A DNA stretch of 64,000 nucleotides from Schistocephalus solidus (lineage: Eukaryota; Platyhelminthes; Cestoda; Diphyllobothriidea; Diphyllobothriidae). Position 1 is the stretch's first letter. The number at the start of each line of letters is the position of its first letter. Under the pieces are notes generated by a model that was given only the letters and a program-made list of their open reading frames with translations, was not told the origin of the DNA and made no database searches. A program made the translations under genes and the position numbers. Of the stretch, positions 13,801 to 26,890 are shown piece by piece. The stretch is from contig WEDG01004902.1 in the NCBI GenBank assembly GCA_017591395.1, forward strand, positions 62,001-126,000. The letters are read 5' to 3'.

Positions 13801-15425
13801 CTATATTACATGCGGTTCCTGGTGCCATGTCATATCGAAGGGATGGACATATAGGCAAACCCCACCAGCCAAAATTTTTATGAATGAAGATGGACACAGA
13901 TATGGTGACTAATGCGTCTGAGCCCGCGTTTGCGCCTACCGCACTCACCCCCGAACACGCACACGAGTCATACGTCACTTTACCTCAAGTTAAGGTTGTT
14001 ATGAAGACAATGATAAAGTTTTATTACAGCAGGTCCCTTAATCCATCAGATGCCGAATTTTTTTGCTATTCGGTAGCCATCCAGGCTAAAACATAATCAT
14101 TTCGAGATAGTTTAAAAGCGCCTGAGCTTTTTTCCATCAGGGAAACTGTACTGCCTACACTTCCCCTCGTCTTCATGCACCTGCTTCGAGTTCCAGTCAA
14201 GCTGACTAGAGCTGGTGCAGTGACTATTTTAGCGTAAAACCCTTGCCACTTTCACGCACGATGATAGCTTGCTCTTCGCACTTGGCGATGGCCACCGATC
14301 CCCTGTAGGCTTCGGTGTCTCGGGCGCAATTGCAGCGCCGACCCCTGAAACGTCTTTCGCACTGCAAATCAGCTACCGAAATCGAGAGCGAAAAGTGACA
14401 TCAGCCAATTCCCTCGCACCCTCCTGTTGCCCAGCCGGCCGATCTAATGAAACGGTTCGTCTCTTCAGTCTCGCCCGCATAGCTTCTTCTGTCGTATTCT
14501 TTCCTCCATCACCACCATCTATTCGCACTGCTTTGGCTCTGGTCCAGTAGAAGACTTTCGAGGCTGCTAGAATTCTGCGATATTTGCCACCTATCCTTGT
14601 TAGCTCTTTGGCGAAAAACTTCGTTTCTTCCTTAATGGACGTGACCTATCCGGTTTGGGGTGAAGAGAAAGTCCTAATTACGTTTGCTTGTGAGTCTGGC
14701 TTCCTTGTTATTGGTGTATAAACGAGATGCCCGAATGTCGATTTTTTACAGGTTACACAAATATTTGTGACTGCTGAACTTTCATCTTTTAGGTGAAATC
14801 CAGACGTTTTTGCTTCAGTCTCTTTGCCCTTACTTGTTTAGCGCACGCTTCTCCCAAAGCACCAATTTTCTTTACGTGCTTACTTCTACTTTTAGGTAGA
14901 AACAGTGCGATTTCCTTAGTGATTTTTTTTCCCGAGCTAATTACTTTTGACTACATAGGTAATTCAAACGCGTCTCTTCGGAAGCTTAGTCAGTAATAGG
15001 GTGAATTCAGCTTAAAGAACTTATTTTGGCTTGGTCTGTAAACGGTCATCAAGCGCCAATGCTCCCTCCAAATGTGCATTTATCTTCATTTTGATGATTC
15101 TCGGAGTATAACCACTTGTCACTGATTGCTAACAAACATTATATTTTGCTTTTCTGCAGTAGCATCCACGGTCCTTTTTGCCTTGCTAGCGGAGCTGGTT
15201 GGATTTTTCATAATGCTGAGGTCAGATTGGATTTTGGATTGCTTCTCGTACCTCCGTCCTCATTCTTCAGCACTTACTCCAAACACCACCCCGTATCCAA
15301 GTGGGAAACACCCCTCCCCCACCACTTAAATATAATTGAGGGACGTATCGCGGTTGCAGGTGTCTCTGTTTTCTGTCCTGCTGCTTTGACAAAGCTGGCT
15401 GAATGCTAATGTAATTACTTGTACT
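13801..15425. other. no gene recognised
   Basis: A possible exon begins after a good polypyrimidine-CAG acceptor at 15159 and would encode a hydrophobic stretch (VLFALLAELVGFFIML). It lies upstream of the otopetrin exons on the same strand, but nothing ties it to that gene. Confidence 0.4.
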
Positions 15426-15464
15426 TGTTACGGCTACGATCCTGCCTGATCTAGCCGGCCTCGA

Positions 15465-16085
15465 TTATGTCACGGATCGTGCTCCTCCACGCGTGACGAT
15501 CCGCGACAGCAGACCTGGACAGTTCAATCCATTCTCTTCGCCCACGACAAACACCGAATACCGAAGGTCCAAGAACAACTTACATTTCCTGTCTAACTGT
15601 GTTGAGCCAGGTTTTGAGCTGACCCCTCTTCGACGTCTCCAATTGGGTACTGGGGTTGGTTCAAGGGCAGTAACACTGAGCTCGTAAGGTGGGTGACGAA
15701 GAACGTGTCCGAACCACCTCGGTCGTCGTTCTTGGATGGCTTTGGGATATTCTTGCGATGTTTGCGCAGCGAATGCAGACTGTCTCATTTGAGACGAAGT
15801 CTGTGTACTTCAATCGGAGGATGGTCCTCAAGCCGTGCTGGTCAAATACCTCTAGTTTTCGCTCATCTTCCTCGTGTGTAGCCCAGCGTTCCCAGCCAGA
15901 GAGAAAGGCAGACCGGACAGACGCACGGTATAAGCGAATATTTGTGGCGATAGAATTGTCGCGTCGGGCCCACAGGCACTAAGGCTTGAGAAAACCCGGC
16001 GAGCAGCATCGATTCGGGAGACAATGTCATCCTTACTCTGTCCATTCGGCAGCAACCTCGCCCAAAGGTATTTTAAACTGTCCAC
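15465..16085 (-). pseudogene. C-terminal region of LINE copy D
   Basis: Two frames continue the element. 16085-15852 carries DSLKYLWARLLPNGQSKDD and a DAARRVF segment; 15788-15465 carries ERRPRWFGHVLRHPP and LDRKCK. Both are typical of the segment after the catalytic core in RTE-like flatworm elements. No zinc-finger array follows, unlike LINE copy A. Confidence 0.75.
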
Positions 16086-16104
16086 CTCTTCACGTTGACA
16101 GCCA

Positions 16105-17181
16105 TCAACCTCGAGAGGTGCTTTCTCCTGGGCAGGGATGCAGCTTGAAAAAAACTTTGGTCTTCCCCGCGTTTATGGACAAGCCGACCGATTTATCGAC
16201 CTTATTCACGCATGACACCTTAGACTGGAGATCACCAAAGTTTGAAGCTCTTAAGGCGATATCATCTGCGTAGTCGAGATCAGCCAGCCGGCGTCCGGGT
16301 GCAAGCTCACCACCGTCCTCTTCATGCAGGGCCTTCCCAAGAATCCAGTTGATGGCGTAGTTGGACAAGATGGGCGACAAAATACAACCTTGTCGAGCGC
16401 CAGACCGGATATCGAATGCTTGTGAAAGATCGTTATGGACCAGAACTCATGCAGTGTTTGAGCTGTAATAGGCCTTGATCATGGCGATGATTTTCGATGG
16501 TAGGCCATCTAGTGCCATTATCGGTCATAAGGATTCACGATAGACGGAAACGAATGCGGCGGCAAATTCGATAAAGCAGACGGTCGTCGGTTGCTGGTAA
16601 CTATGGCGGGATTCAAGGATGCGCCTTAGTGTGAATACTTGGTCCGCACATCCACGCCCAGCACGGAATCCGGCTTGGTTAGGCCTCGTCCTAGAGTCGC
16701 GCACAGCCTGGAATAGCCTGAGAAGGATAATAGCGAAGATTTTAGCAGCAGCGTCGATGAGACTTATGCCATGGTAGTTTTCGCATCTTGTTTTGTCTCG
16801 CATCTTTTGGACAGACACAAGGATGCCTGAGCCCCAGTCATCAGGACCAACCTCGTCTCTCCACACTTGTACAATCACTTCATGAACCCAGGGTGCCAGT
16901 GTGTCGATACAAGACTTGTAGGTTTCAGAGGTTATACCGTCCTCTCCAGGTGCCTTGTTGTTGCACAACCTTCTTATGGCGTCAGTGATTTCTCCATCAG
17001 AAGGGGGGTCACGTGACACTGCATAGGCAGGAGAGGGAGGAGACTCCGTTGCACGTGGTAAGGGGGTTCTGGGCTCGGTATAGGAATTGAGAAGTTTCTC
17101 GAAGTGCTCACGCCAGCGCTTGACCTTGGCCGGGTTTTCAGCAATAAAACTGCCATTCACTTCACGAACAGAGTTGCTCAC
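16105..17181 (-). pseudogene. reverse transcriptase of LINE copy D
   Basis: 17181-16525 keeps a 218-codon frame with KAPGEDGI, NYHGISLIDAAAKIFA, PNQAGFRAGRG and a degraded FIEFAAAF (normally IDFKAAFDSV; the catalytic D region is altered). After a break, 16380-16105 holds LDYADDIAL, the catalytic YADD box, and an NAGKTK motif. These are fingers and palm motifs of non-LTR reverse transcriptases, which copy the element RNA at the nicked target. The frame breaks make it non-functional. Confidence 0.85.
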
Positions 17182-17599
17182 TGTAGAGGGCCTAACACTA
17201 ACTTGGCGGATAATTTAGTAGAGTTTTCGAGTGTCACCTACGTTTGAGGCCTGCTCCATCGAGGTCGCTGTTTCAGCCCAATATTTCTTCCGGTCTTCCC
17301 TAACCGATTTTGCTGTCATCTTTCGGAGTTGGCGGAAGGAAGCATCGTTGTGGAACCTGGGTAGAGCCGTCTGGGCAGACAACCGTTGGGTTATTCCGCT
17401 GAACCAATCACTGCGGCGTCGCTGAGTAAACCCAAGGATTTTCTCAACTACCCAATAGACTAATACTTTCAGTGACTACCACTCACTTCTGCCTTCTCCG
17501 TCTGCTCGGGTAGTAAAACAAGACCGAATTTCTCTGTCCAGGGCCTCGGCAGTGTCGGGTTACCGGATTTTGGCGACATCGAGGCGGCTAGCACGTGAA

Positions 17600-18444
17600 A
17601 TTTTGAGTGCGGATGATAGGTGCACTTTCAAGCGTGTACGGACGAGAACACGGTCAGACCAATAGGCACTACCAGTTTCGGCACCGCACATCGATCTGCT
17701 ATCCTTAGCCTAGCTGCGGAACCGTGAACTCACTAGGATGTAGTCGATCTGACTGGCCGTATGACCATTGTTTTAATTCCAGGTCAGCAGGTGTTTGTTG
17801 CGGTGCTAGAAGCCGGTGTTTATGACAAACAGTCGGTTCTGATCAGCAATTTTTAGCAGTCTCTCACCATTTTCACATCGAGAACCAAGCCCAAAACGGC
17901 CAATAAGATGCCTGTTAGTGGAGTCACCACGTCCAGCCCAGCCATTCCAGCTCCCAGCAACAATTAACAGATCGCGGCGCGGGAATCTTTCAACTAATGC
18001 TTGCAGTTGAGAGTAAAACGTCTCTTTATCGCGCTGTTCGGCAGCGGAAGTTGGTGCGTACACGGAGACGATAGAGGTGTTTTTGAAGTGACCTTTCAGT
18101 TGCACATAGGCCATCCGTTCGTTGACTGGTTCTCAAGCAAGCAGTGCTTGGTTCGCTTGTTGCGAAAGGGTAATCGCCACACCATATCTACCAGAAAAGC
18201 CACGATGGCCACTGTTGTACAGGGTGAAGTGTGACTTGGCTCCCAGGATCTTTATTTCCAGAGAACCTGAATCAGGTATTCGGACTTCGGACAGGCAGCA
18301 CACATCTACGTTGTACTGATAAAGGCTGCGTGCCGTCAGACTTTGGGTACCAGGGTCCAGGAACTTTCGCACATTCCAGCATCCAATACCAAGCGTCCGA
18401 TTCCGATTGAGTAGTCCAGCTCGCATACTATTCGCCCGCACCAC
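17600..18444 (-). pseudogene. endonuclease domain of LINE copy D
   Basis: Conserved AP-endonuclease motifs appear in order: GCWNVRKF near 18380, SEVRIPDSG near 18290, VSVYAP near 18060, and a DYILV-like segment near 17740. The motif that normally reads GDWN here reads GSWN (about 17950), so the metal-binding aspartate is lost. Later sequence keeps a WSD-like segment near 17670 but is interrupted by stops. In intact elements this domain nicks the target DNA. The frame breaks between 18114 and 18133. Confidence 0.8.
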
Positions 18445-18929
18445 TGGACTAAGGTTACGGAGCGCTTTGGTTCCCGCGGACGCCGTAGCATTGATTGGAG
18501 TACTTTATTCGGACATATTTTCATGAGGTGTCTTGGGGATTGTGAGTACGGGCGGGTCCCCAACAGCCACTCGGATTGTTTTTTTCGAGGTTGTCTCCTA
18601 GCGCTTTGGCTTAAGAGCCTACCCACAAGGCAGCAGGGGCGATCGAACTTATTTAATGGCCGTTCACACTCGCCATGTCACAGTGCTGTCGTCGGGCTTT
18701 GCGGCTTTTTTTAAGGCCTTTGGCGTGCCAGACCTCAGCCCGTCGCACCCTGATAGCACTGTCGCTGCTGGTCCGCGACTGCTTATTCGCCAGTTCCTAG
18801 AGTCTACTTATTTCGTAGCAAACCTTCACTGAGGGCCATTCCACTATCCGCCACCTGTGGCCGTGCCGGTAGGCAGTAGCTAGGCTAATGGGTAACCCAT
18901 CTTTCCGGCTAATTACAGATCGTCCGTCG

Positions 18930-19240
18930 CGAACATCTAACGTGTGTCCCACGGAGTGGGCGTGGGACGATGAATTACGTGTGAATTTGTTTATAGTGTT
19001 AGTAGATTTGTGTAACATATACCGCACGCTCTCCTCTCTCATCACCTGAACTCAGTGGCAAGACGAATTCTGGACGACCGGGGGTATACTCGGGCTCAGT
19101 GGCCCACAGAACAAAATGGCCCATCTACGCATGCCATGCACAACCTAGTCACCGCAGAATATATCAGGGTTTCTTGAGGGTAAATTGGATCTGACATGCG
19201 TGGGAGTGCATAAAGGCTGCTCTAAGGTGCCATTGAGGCT
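18930..19240 (+). repeat. R1 repeat, diverged copy
   Basis: Landmarks visible in order: GTCCGTCG, ATTACGTGTGAATTTGTTTATAG, CGCACGCTCTCCTCTCTC, GACGACCGGG, an AAAATGGCCCATCTACGC tail, then an R2-like GGGAGTGCATAAAGG segment with GCCATTGAGGCTGA. Confidence 0.5.
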
Positions 19241-20685
19241 GATCCCCAGTTTAAGAAAGACCTAGCCGCCCAATCACTTGATATCATTCCAATCACAACT
19301 TGATGTCCTCAAGCGCCTCAGATGTATGGTAGTCAATATTGCTCTGATTTGTCCTGAGTGTTGGTTCCCTGGTATCGACTTTACTCTCTGCCCTTCCTCG
19401 TACACCATTCGGCTGCCTGAGCCCTTCAACCAGCCGGTGTAGGAATTGACCGCGTTGGCTGGCGCGGCTAGAAGTCGGTGCCCATGCGTCCTATCATACA
19501 CTCTCCCCACACGGATATTTCAGAACCTGATTAGCCTGCGCCGTGCATTAATCTGGGTGCTTTGCTATTTCGATGCATTTACAGCACGGCCCATTATGTG
19601 GAACTGTCTGAGCGCTAATAACAACTCGCTAGCCCCTCTTTATCAATGGCTTTCAACTGCTTTTCCCATGCATATGCAAAGTCAGATGCACCAATTCTCA
19701 CCTCTTGCATTATAGTTGGAGACGCTGCAAACAGGCCCTGAATGCATTCTTTATTTTCGCTCTTTAGCTCCAATGACCGAAAGGCTTTCTGTATCCTCTA
19801 CTTGTCCACCATGGCGGCTGCCAGCATTGCAGTGTCTGTTCAAGCCATGGATGAATCAAAGGTGAGCATGTCCCCGGACTGACCACCTTTAATCACTGCC
19901 TGTGCAATCTTTTTTCCCTCTTTAAAATGCTATGCTCTTTTTATTCGTGCGCGTAGAATCCTAATCAGTAAAGTGCCCTCACTCTGCTTCGGAAGCTGAT
20001 ATGGCCGATAACGCTCCGGGGGCGTCAGTTTAACACCTCGTATTTTTATAACGGGCTGTTTTGCCGTTAGAGAACGAGAGATCGCTTCTCTCTACACCAC
20101 CGACCTTCGGATCGTAGTCCCTTCTCCCACCTGCCTCCTTTGACTGCTTACAAATACAGTTAGACCGTGGCTCGCCCAGCAGTGATTGTTTGAGGTGTCA
20201 TCACACAGTGATGGTCACCTGCATTTCCATGCTTTTAATGTAGCCGTGCCCATCTACCAGACCGATACAACAGTTTAATGCTACAGAATTGTGACGAACG
20301 GTGTCGGCGAGTGAAACCTTATTTTCTGATGGGCAGAATTAAAATTGCCTAATACTACTAATGGTTCGCGCCCGTTTTACAGCCACGGGGCTGTTCAAAC
20401 GTTTGTTCAATCGTTTTAAGAAACCGTAATTTTCTTGTCAAAGGGTGTGGGATGATTAGCCAAGATGTTAAATTCCAATCTGGTAGCTCTCCGAATGGTA
20501 ATTATCGATGCAATCAGCCGAAGGTTTTCATAAAGAAAAACAGAATCCCTATTAAGTAAACCCGATGATAGCCTGGTTGAGTTGAGATTGATTGTGTAGG
20601 AACTCTTGCTTGGGCAGTCAGCTTACTGTATCAGAAATAATGGATTTCATACGTTGCACTAGACTGGGCGGCTAACTCGCCCCAA
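19241..20685. other. no gene recognised
   Basis: Open frames of up to 89 codons were seen, with no domain or splice support. Confidence 0.45.
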
Positions 20686-20689
20686 GTGT

Positions 20690-20800
20690 GCTAAAACCCC
20701 GGCGAGGTCCCGTTGGGACGTTAGCTTTACTGAATCCTTGCCCTCGCTGTCGTGGGTTAGAATCCCACCGAGGCCGCCGAGTTTTCTGAACTGGATCAAT
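20690..20800. repeat. tRNA-like SINE fragment (candidate)
   Basis: A good B-box-like GGGTTAGAATCCC lies at 20754-20766, preceded by a GC-rich stem-like stretch. The A box is poor, so this is a candidate only. The minus-strand reading gives the WDSNPR peptide that often betrays tRNA-derived repeats. Confidence 0.4.
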
Positions 20801-20934
20801 TGAAGAATTCCTTCTATTTATCAAGGCTCGTTGTTGCTGCTGCCTTCCCTCGAGTCTACAACGGACACGCTTCGTATAATTTTTCCTCCTGGATTCATGA
20901 ATATGCAGAGGGAATGGAGGCATTCGCGGATGGT

Positions 20935-21130
20935 CAATGTTTATCACCTTTCACTTCTCCTCGGATCCAGGAATACGGCATCCCCAGCAATCCAGGTGGC
21001 TTTTTGTTAACTCCCAAGAAGGCTAGGCTTATGTTTAGGATAGCGTTTAGATTGTGCTTAAGGTTAAGGGTTAAGGTTTGGATTAGATTTAGTAGATGGA
21101 AATAGGTACATTTCCTAAAATATAGCGCCA
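20935..21130 (-). repeat. R3 repeat, telomere-like tract
   Basis: 21022-21095 contains TTAGGAT, AAGGTTAAGGGTTAAGG and related units. It is flanked by AATACGGCATCCCC on one side and GCGCCAGGTATCCGGCATTA on the other. Confidence 0.5.
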
Positions 21131-23030
21131 GGTATCCGGCATTACGAGAGATTCTGATTAACGTGTCTTAGAAGTGTCATTGGTTCATCCTGATCAGACC
21201 GCTGTTTCGGAAACATCCATCTTACGGAATCTACTTGTCATCTCAAATCGCGATTTGTTCGAGAAGTGGATAATTTCGGTCCTCGAAATAAGCCTGTACA
21301 TAAGAACCCCTACCCCAAATTCGTCAGCCTTTCAGTCCCTTCGTGCGCTATTTGTTTGTCATTTATTCAGGTTTTTGAAAGCGGTTGATTTAATGTAAAC
21401 TATCGCCTCTGTGAGCTTGCGACTGGTGGTGTCAAGATTTTCTTGAAAGTTTTACTCACCTTTTCTGTGCCCAGGAGTGGACGCAATCCACGAAAAAAGC
21501 TGTAACCGATTTCTTCTCGAATATTTGATTGTCATTTCGCGAGGTTTCTCATTGGGCAGTGAAATCGGCTGCGGGAAGCATAGGAATGCCCCCGTTTTCA
21601 CCTTGCAATATGTGATCCAAATGCGGATGGTTTCAGAACAAAGCCATAACGCCATTGGCCTAGATTTCGAAACTAGGACGATATGCAATATATCGATTTA
21701 ATTTGCTACCTCCTAGTCATGACCAATCGTCAGTGTGATTTGGCCTCTTAACGTCCCGGAGAGTTCATGCATCTGGTTTGAAATTTGAGCTCTTTACCTC
21801 TTGCTCATAACCAGTCTTATTGGTCGATCGGTTTTGGCAGCGAGGAATAATTTCAAAACCTTAGAAAGTCCTTATTTGAAGGAAAATTGCAGATTTGCTG
21901 TGTTTTCCTCCAGTTTCGTGATTTACACCTCAGTGAGGGTACTATGTCTGACTGGATTGACGTATAATGTATCATGAGGCGGGATTCTAGTTGGTTTCTA
22001 TTGTTCAACTGCTTCTCTGGCCTGCCCAGCTAATTTTGGAGATGATCCTTTTTGCATTTCTTCTTCGACTATTCCCATGTTCCAATTTATTCCTGCATAA
22101 TCGCTATGCTGAAGCACTGCAGCATGTCCCTGAATCCCTATTACACGTGAAACCTCACACCTGTTCACGTAACTCAGTGCAGATGGGTTTGCAAATGTAA
22201 CCGCAAATCAACCCTGATGAAGTGCAGCTGTTAGTTCTTAATAATTAAGCAATCACGAAGCTTAAGCACTCGGATCCAGTCTCATCCCTTGCGGAAGTTG
22301 GACGCACGTGACCATTTATGAATGGCATACATTTCCTATCAACAGAAGCAGGCCGACGTAACTTATTTTGGGGTGTACGCATACTTTATAGAGTTTAAGA
22401 AGCCGTTCGTCTTCCGGTCACGCGTGAATGGCTCTCACGTCGCGCTTTCCTAATTAGGGAAATGGATTCCCATGGGAAACATTTTCAGATCGCTCAGCGG
22501 TTCATTCTCGATTGTCCTTTTACTGTTACTGTTACTAACTGGTGTGCTTTCTTCGACTGTCCATTGAGCTATGGCAGCTGCCTCCTCCAATAGCCGTTCT
22601 TGCTCTCGGTTGTCGACTTGCGAGCACAATCCAGGGACAGCACTTCGTTTGGGTTGGGACTGATGGACTGTGCTTCTTGAACACTCGGGAGATTGCTCGT
22701 TAATTGCTTAATCGATTAGCTGACGTAAGAAGACCACAACGTCTTGGTGGTTGTCCTCTGTGAGTTCTTTTTTCGTTTCCTACTTATACACGTTTCTGAA
22801 GGGAAAACAGCGATTGATCGCCGGGACTGTCATTATATTCAAACGTTTAACACCATTAAGCACATGGAGCGAACGGCAATGAACCAATGGATTCAAAGAG
22901 ACTTGACAGATAGCTCGTGGCAGTTTTCCTCTTTGTAATTTAATGCATGCGCATTTACTTGTCATTACCCACTCGCCGGGCTGGCCAATTGGAAGACTTG
23001 CGTCTTGGCTCTCGACAATTAGACCTTCGC
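21131..23030. other. no gene recognised
   Basis: Nothing beyond short chance frames was seen. Confidence 0.45.
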
Positions 23031-23035
23031 AAACA

Positions 23036-23390
23036 ACGATGTCCACCCTGTGCCCTACAGGGTGGTGGGTGCAGGAGGATAACTTGCGCCCGAATTAGTT
23101 TTTAGTGGTAGTGGACAAGCGTAGCATCTATCGCACTCTAACATACCTCACCTACATGGGCTCGGTGGAAAGACAGAGTCCGGACGACCGGAGAGGGGCT
23201 GAAGTGCAATGGCTAACAACATTAAATAGCCAATTTACGTTTGTCAAACACACATGACCAGGTTATTTCAGAATAGACTATGCTTTAACAAGCGCGGCTC
23301 GGATCTCACGTGTGTGAGAGTACCATAAGGTCACATTACGGAACCATTCAACCCGACCTTCATCTCGAGGAGTCACGACTTTAAGCGCAC
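23036..23390 (+). repeat. R1 repeat with R2-like tail
   Basis: Contains GATGTCCACC, ACTTGCGCCCGAATTAGTTTTTAG, CGCACTCTAACATACCTCACC, GGACGACCGGAGAGGGG, then GGCTCGGATCTCACGTGTG and a CATAAGGTCACATTACGGA segment matching the start of R2. Confidence 0.6.
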
Positions 23391-23456
23391 TGCGATAAAT
23401 TTCAATGCGTTAATTTTATAATAGTTAGGATTGTGTTAGTGTACCTTACGAAGGGG

Positions 23457-23856
<400 letters not shown>

Positions 23857-23859
23857 TCT

Positions 23860-25475
23860 CTGTTGCCTCTCCTGTGCACCGGTAGGTTGTCGTAGTATGT
23901 CAACAAGCTGGTATTGGGATTAAGCGCAGTTGCTAGCATAGCACGAAGCCGACGCCTAGCCGCGTCAAAGGCCCCTGCCCGTGTGATACAACAATTATGG
24001 CCGCGCGTGGACTGCTAGGCCCGATCAAAGCTTGCCATGCCCCAATCTGACCCCCGTTATGATTCAGTGCCTCTACAACATGGTGCGTATTGGGGGCTTA
24101 GTGAGCATCGGTATTGGCACTTACTAGCCCCGTAATGATTGTACCATGAAGTTAACACATTACTATTGCCCACTGTATCGGATAACTGAGTTCACCGGCC
24201 ACATCCTTACGAAGAAGACTTAAGATGTTAGTTCGGGTTTTCTTGATCCCAGACGAAGAAAAGTTATTGGATGGGCGAAATCTACGCCTTTTCATTGACT
24301 GCGGAATTCTGTGGCTATTTAGCTTTGAGGACCTGTGGGTCGCGTGCCCTCCGCTTTACCTGCTTAGTCACTGCAAGTTTCCAGGAATTTTTTCCACCTT
24401 AGAAGCGCTCCAGCATACTAGCGTGCGATGATCTCATCCGCCACTCCTTCTTTACTGTCGCAGCATACGGAAGCAGTGTTGTAGCCGACTTCGGCCTGAC
24501 AAGATTTAGCAGTCATTCGCATCTGTGATCGTGACTTACATGGTAGACGCATCAGGGTGTGCACCTCGTCTCTGAAGCTGGGTTGCCGAGTGTTGAGTCA
24601 GATCACGGATTCACCTTTGTCGCCCCCTCCCCTCCCCCGTTTGATATCGTCAAAATCCTGCACATAACTTTTTAGTTTGTCACTGCTAGTCTGGAGAAAA
24701 TGCCGGAAAAACAAGTAAATATACCTTCTGAACTTATTACCAAGTTGACGTCAGTCGGGCCTAATCGCAAAAAATCCTCCCATATGCAGTGCTACTGTGC
24801 AAACTTGAGGACAACCCAGAGTGTCTGTGCAGAGTTATCAAGCCGATCCATATAAAGGCGCGCGGTGAGACCTCATCTTGTTTAGACACCCGGAAGATCT
24901 GCCTTACAGAGAGTCTGCCTGCTGCCAATTTGTTCCACAAATCATGCTATTGCACTTAAAATTATTCTTCTGCTTGGATTCTTGCTAGCTGCCTTCCCTT
25001 GTGTTTATAGGATGAGTTTTTGGACAGTTGTGGAAAACTATATCATGACCCTATATAACCGGCCGAGCTCCATCAATTTTGCTGCCCTCCTGCTGTGGTA
25101 TTTTTGCCGCAGAACCTTTAGTCGCAATGCTTCCCGTCCAGAAATCCGATGACGCATTTTCAACAGCATGTGCATATACACATGTTCTCCTTTTGCGCCC
25201 GTTCATGCCTCCTTTTCGTTCTATCACATACTCGGTTAGCCCTGGTTAACAGCCTTTTTGAACACCTTCCTGTTGGTCACACTCGTTGGGTACAGTTAGA
25301 AAACTCGAGGAAAATGAATAATCATGGTTGTGGGAGATTGATGGATCGGGGCTGTCGAATACACTGTGCGGCGAGGGAGGCAGGTAACTAAGGGGTCAAA
25401 TCTGTCTATTTTCAACAATAATTGATATGTTTAGTCCAGATTGGAATTGCAGTAGTATGTGGTCTTGAATGCACT
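23860..25475. other. no gene recognised
   Basis: A 68-codon frame at 24225 and others have no recognisable domain. Confidence 0.45.
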
Positions 25476-25479
25476 ACTC

Positions 25480-26525
25480 ACCACACACTCACTCACCACT
25501 ACCACTACCACCACTACTCACTACCACTACTCACTCACTACCACTCACCACTACCACTCACTCACCACCACTCACTACTCACTCACTCACCACCACCACT
25601 CACCACTACCACCACTCACCACTACTCACTACTACTCACCACTCACTACCACTCACCACCACTACCACACTACTCACCACCACTCACTACCACCACCACC
25701 ACCACTACTCACCACTCACCACCACCACTACCACCACCACCACCACTCACCACCACCACCACCACCACCACCACCACCACCACCACCACTCACCACCACC
25801 ACCACCACCACCACCACCACCACCACCACCACCACCACCACCACCACCACTCACCACCACCACCACCACCACCACCACCACCACCACCACCACCACCACC
25901 ACCACCACCACCACCACCACCACCACCACCACCACCACCACCACCACCACCACTACCCACCACCACCACCACCACCACCACCACCACCACCACTCACCAC
26001 CACCACCACCACCACTCACCACCACCACCACCACCACCACCACTACCACTCACCACCACCACCACCACCACCACTCACCACCACCACCACTCACCACCAC
26101 CACCACTACCACTACCACCACCACCACCACTCACCACTACTCACCACTCACCACCACCACTACCACCACTCACTACCACCACCACCACCACCACTCACCA
26201 CCACCACTACCACTACCACTACCACCACCACTACCACTACCACTCACCACTACCACTCACCACTACACTACCACTACTCACTACCACTCACTCACTACCA
26301 CTACACTACCACCACTACCACTACTCACTACCACTACATCACTACCACTACTTCACTACCACCACCACTACTACCACTACCACTATCTACCACTACTCAC
26401 CACTCACTCACTACTACTACTACCACTACTACTACCACTACTACTACTACTACCACTACCAATACTACTACTACTCACTACTACTACTACACTACTACCA
26501 CTCATCACTACTACTACTACTACTA

Positions 26526-26567
<42 letters not shown>

Positions 26568-26605
26568 TTACTAATACTACTACTGCCACCACTACTACCA
26601 GGCGC
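25480..26605 (+). repeat. CAC/CTA trinucleotide microsatellite, about 1.1 kb
   Basis: It begins as mixed CACTCAC and CACTAC units, becomes nearly pure (CAC)n at about 25690-26110, and drifts to (CTA)n towards 26400-26590. Very long open frames in all three plus frames are a consequence of the repeat, not genes. Confidence 0.99.
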
Positions 26606-26659
26606 TGTGCGGCTGCTGACGGGACTGGAGAGTGCGCCCCAAGGCAGAACGAGTGAGTT

Positions 26660-26890
26660 TCTTTAGTGGTCGGTGAGCGTTCATAAACAAATATCCATAT
26701 TTTCGATCTACACCAACAAGACAGCGAACCCGTGGCTCAATGGTTAGAGCGTTGGGCTCCTGATCAACGAGTCGCGGGTTTGAGCCTCGGTTGAGGCAAC
26801 ACCCGGGGTTGGGTATGACTGGCTGATAACGGCCAACGAGCCAGAAATGGCCACTCCAGTCTCCTTTGTCTTTGTCGGCATTGTTCATTT
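26660..26890 (+). repeat. tRNA-derived SINE
   Basis: An A-box TGGCTCAATGG lies at 26733-26743 and a B-box GGTTTGAGCC at 26777-26786, with tRNA-like spacing. The tail (ACCCGGGGTTGGGTATGACT, then GGCTGATAACGGCC and GGCATTGTT) recurs, diverged, at 35.2 and 49.9 kb, and an upstream CGGTGAGC...AACAAG segment is shared with the 35 kb copy. No intact acceptor stem was seen, so it is not a functional tRNA gene. Confidence 0.75.

Larger units (their letters stand above)
15430..18720 (-). mobile_element. RTE-type non-LTR retrotransposon (copy D), dead
   Basis: A 3.3-kb element read right to left. It has an apurinic-endonuclease domain (18444-17600), a reverse transcriptase (17181-16100) and a C-terminal region with the RRPRWFGHVLR-type motif (15788-15465). 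Open frames are broken at several points, so it is inactive. The order of domains, the NYHGISL and GFRAGRG motifs and the YADD catalytic box fit the RTE clade known in flatworms. A poly(A) tail and target duplication were not identified, so the exact ends are estimates. A short plus-strand fragment of a similar element lies at 62.57-63.01 kb. Confidence 0.85.

Noticed and set aside
15160..15330. possible first exon of otopetrin (hydrophobic peptide after a good acceptor)
   Set aside because: No family likeness beyond hydrophobicity, no phase-matched link to 27421, and 12 kb away.
25422..26666. open frames of 371-414 codons rich in T, H and P
   Set aside because: All three plus frames are open because the DNA is (CAC)n/(CTA)n; not coding.
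26723..26800. functional tRNA gene
   Set aside because: A and B boxes are present, but the acceptor stem does not pair and the sequence continues into a SINE tail.
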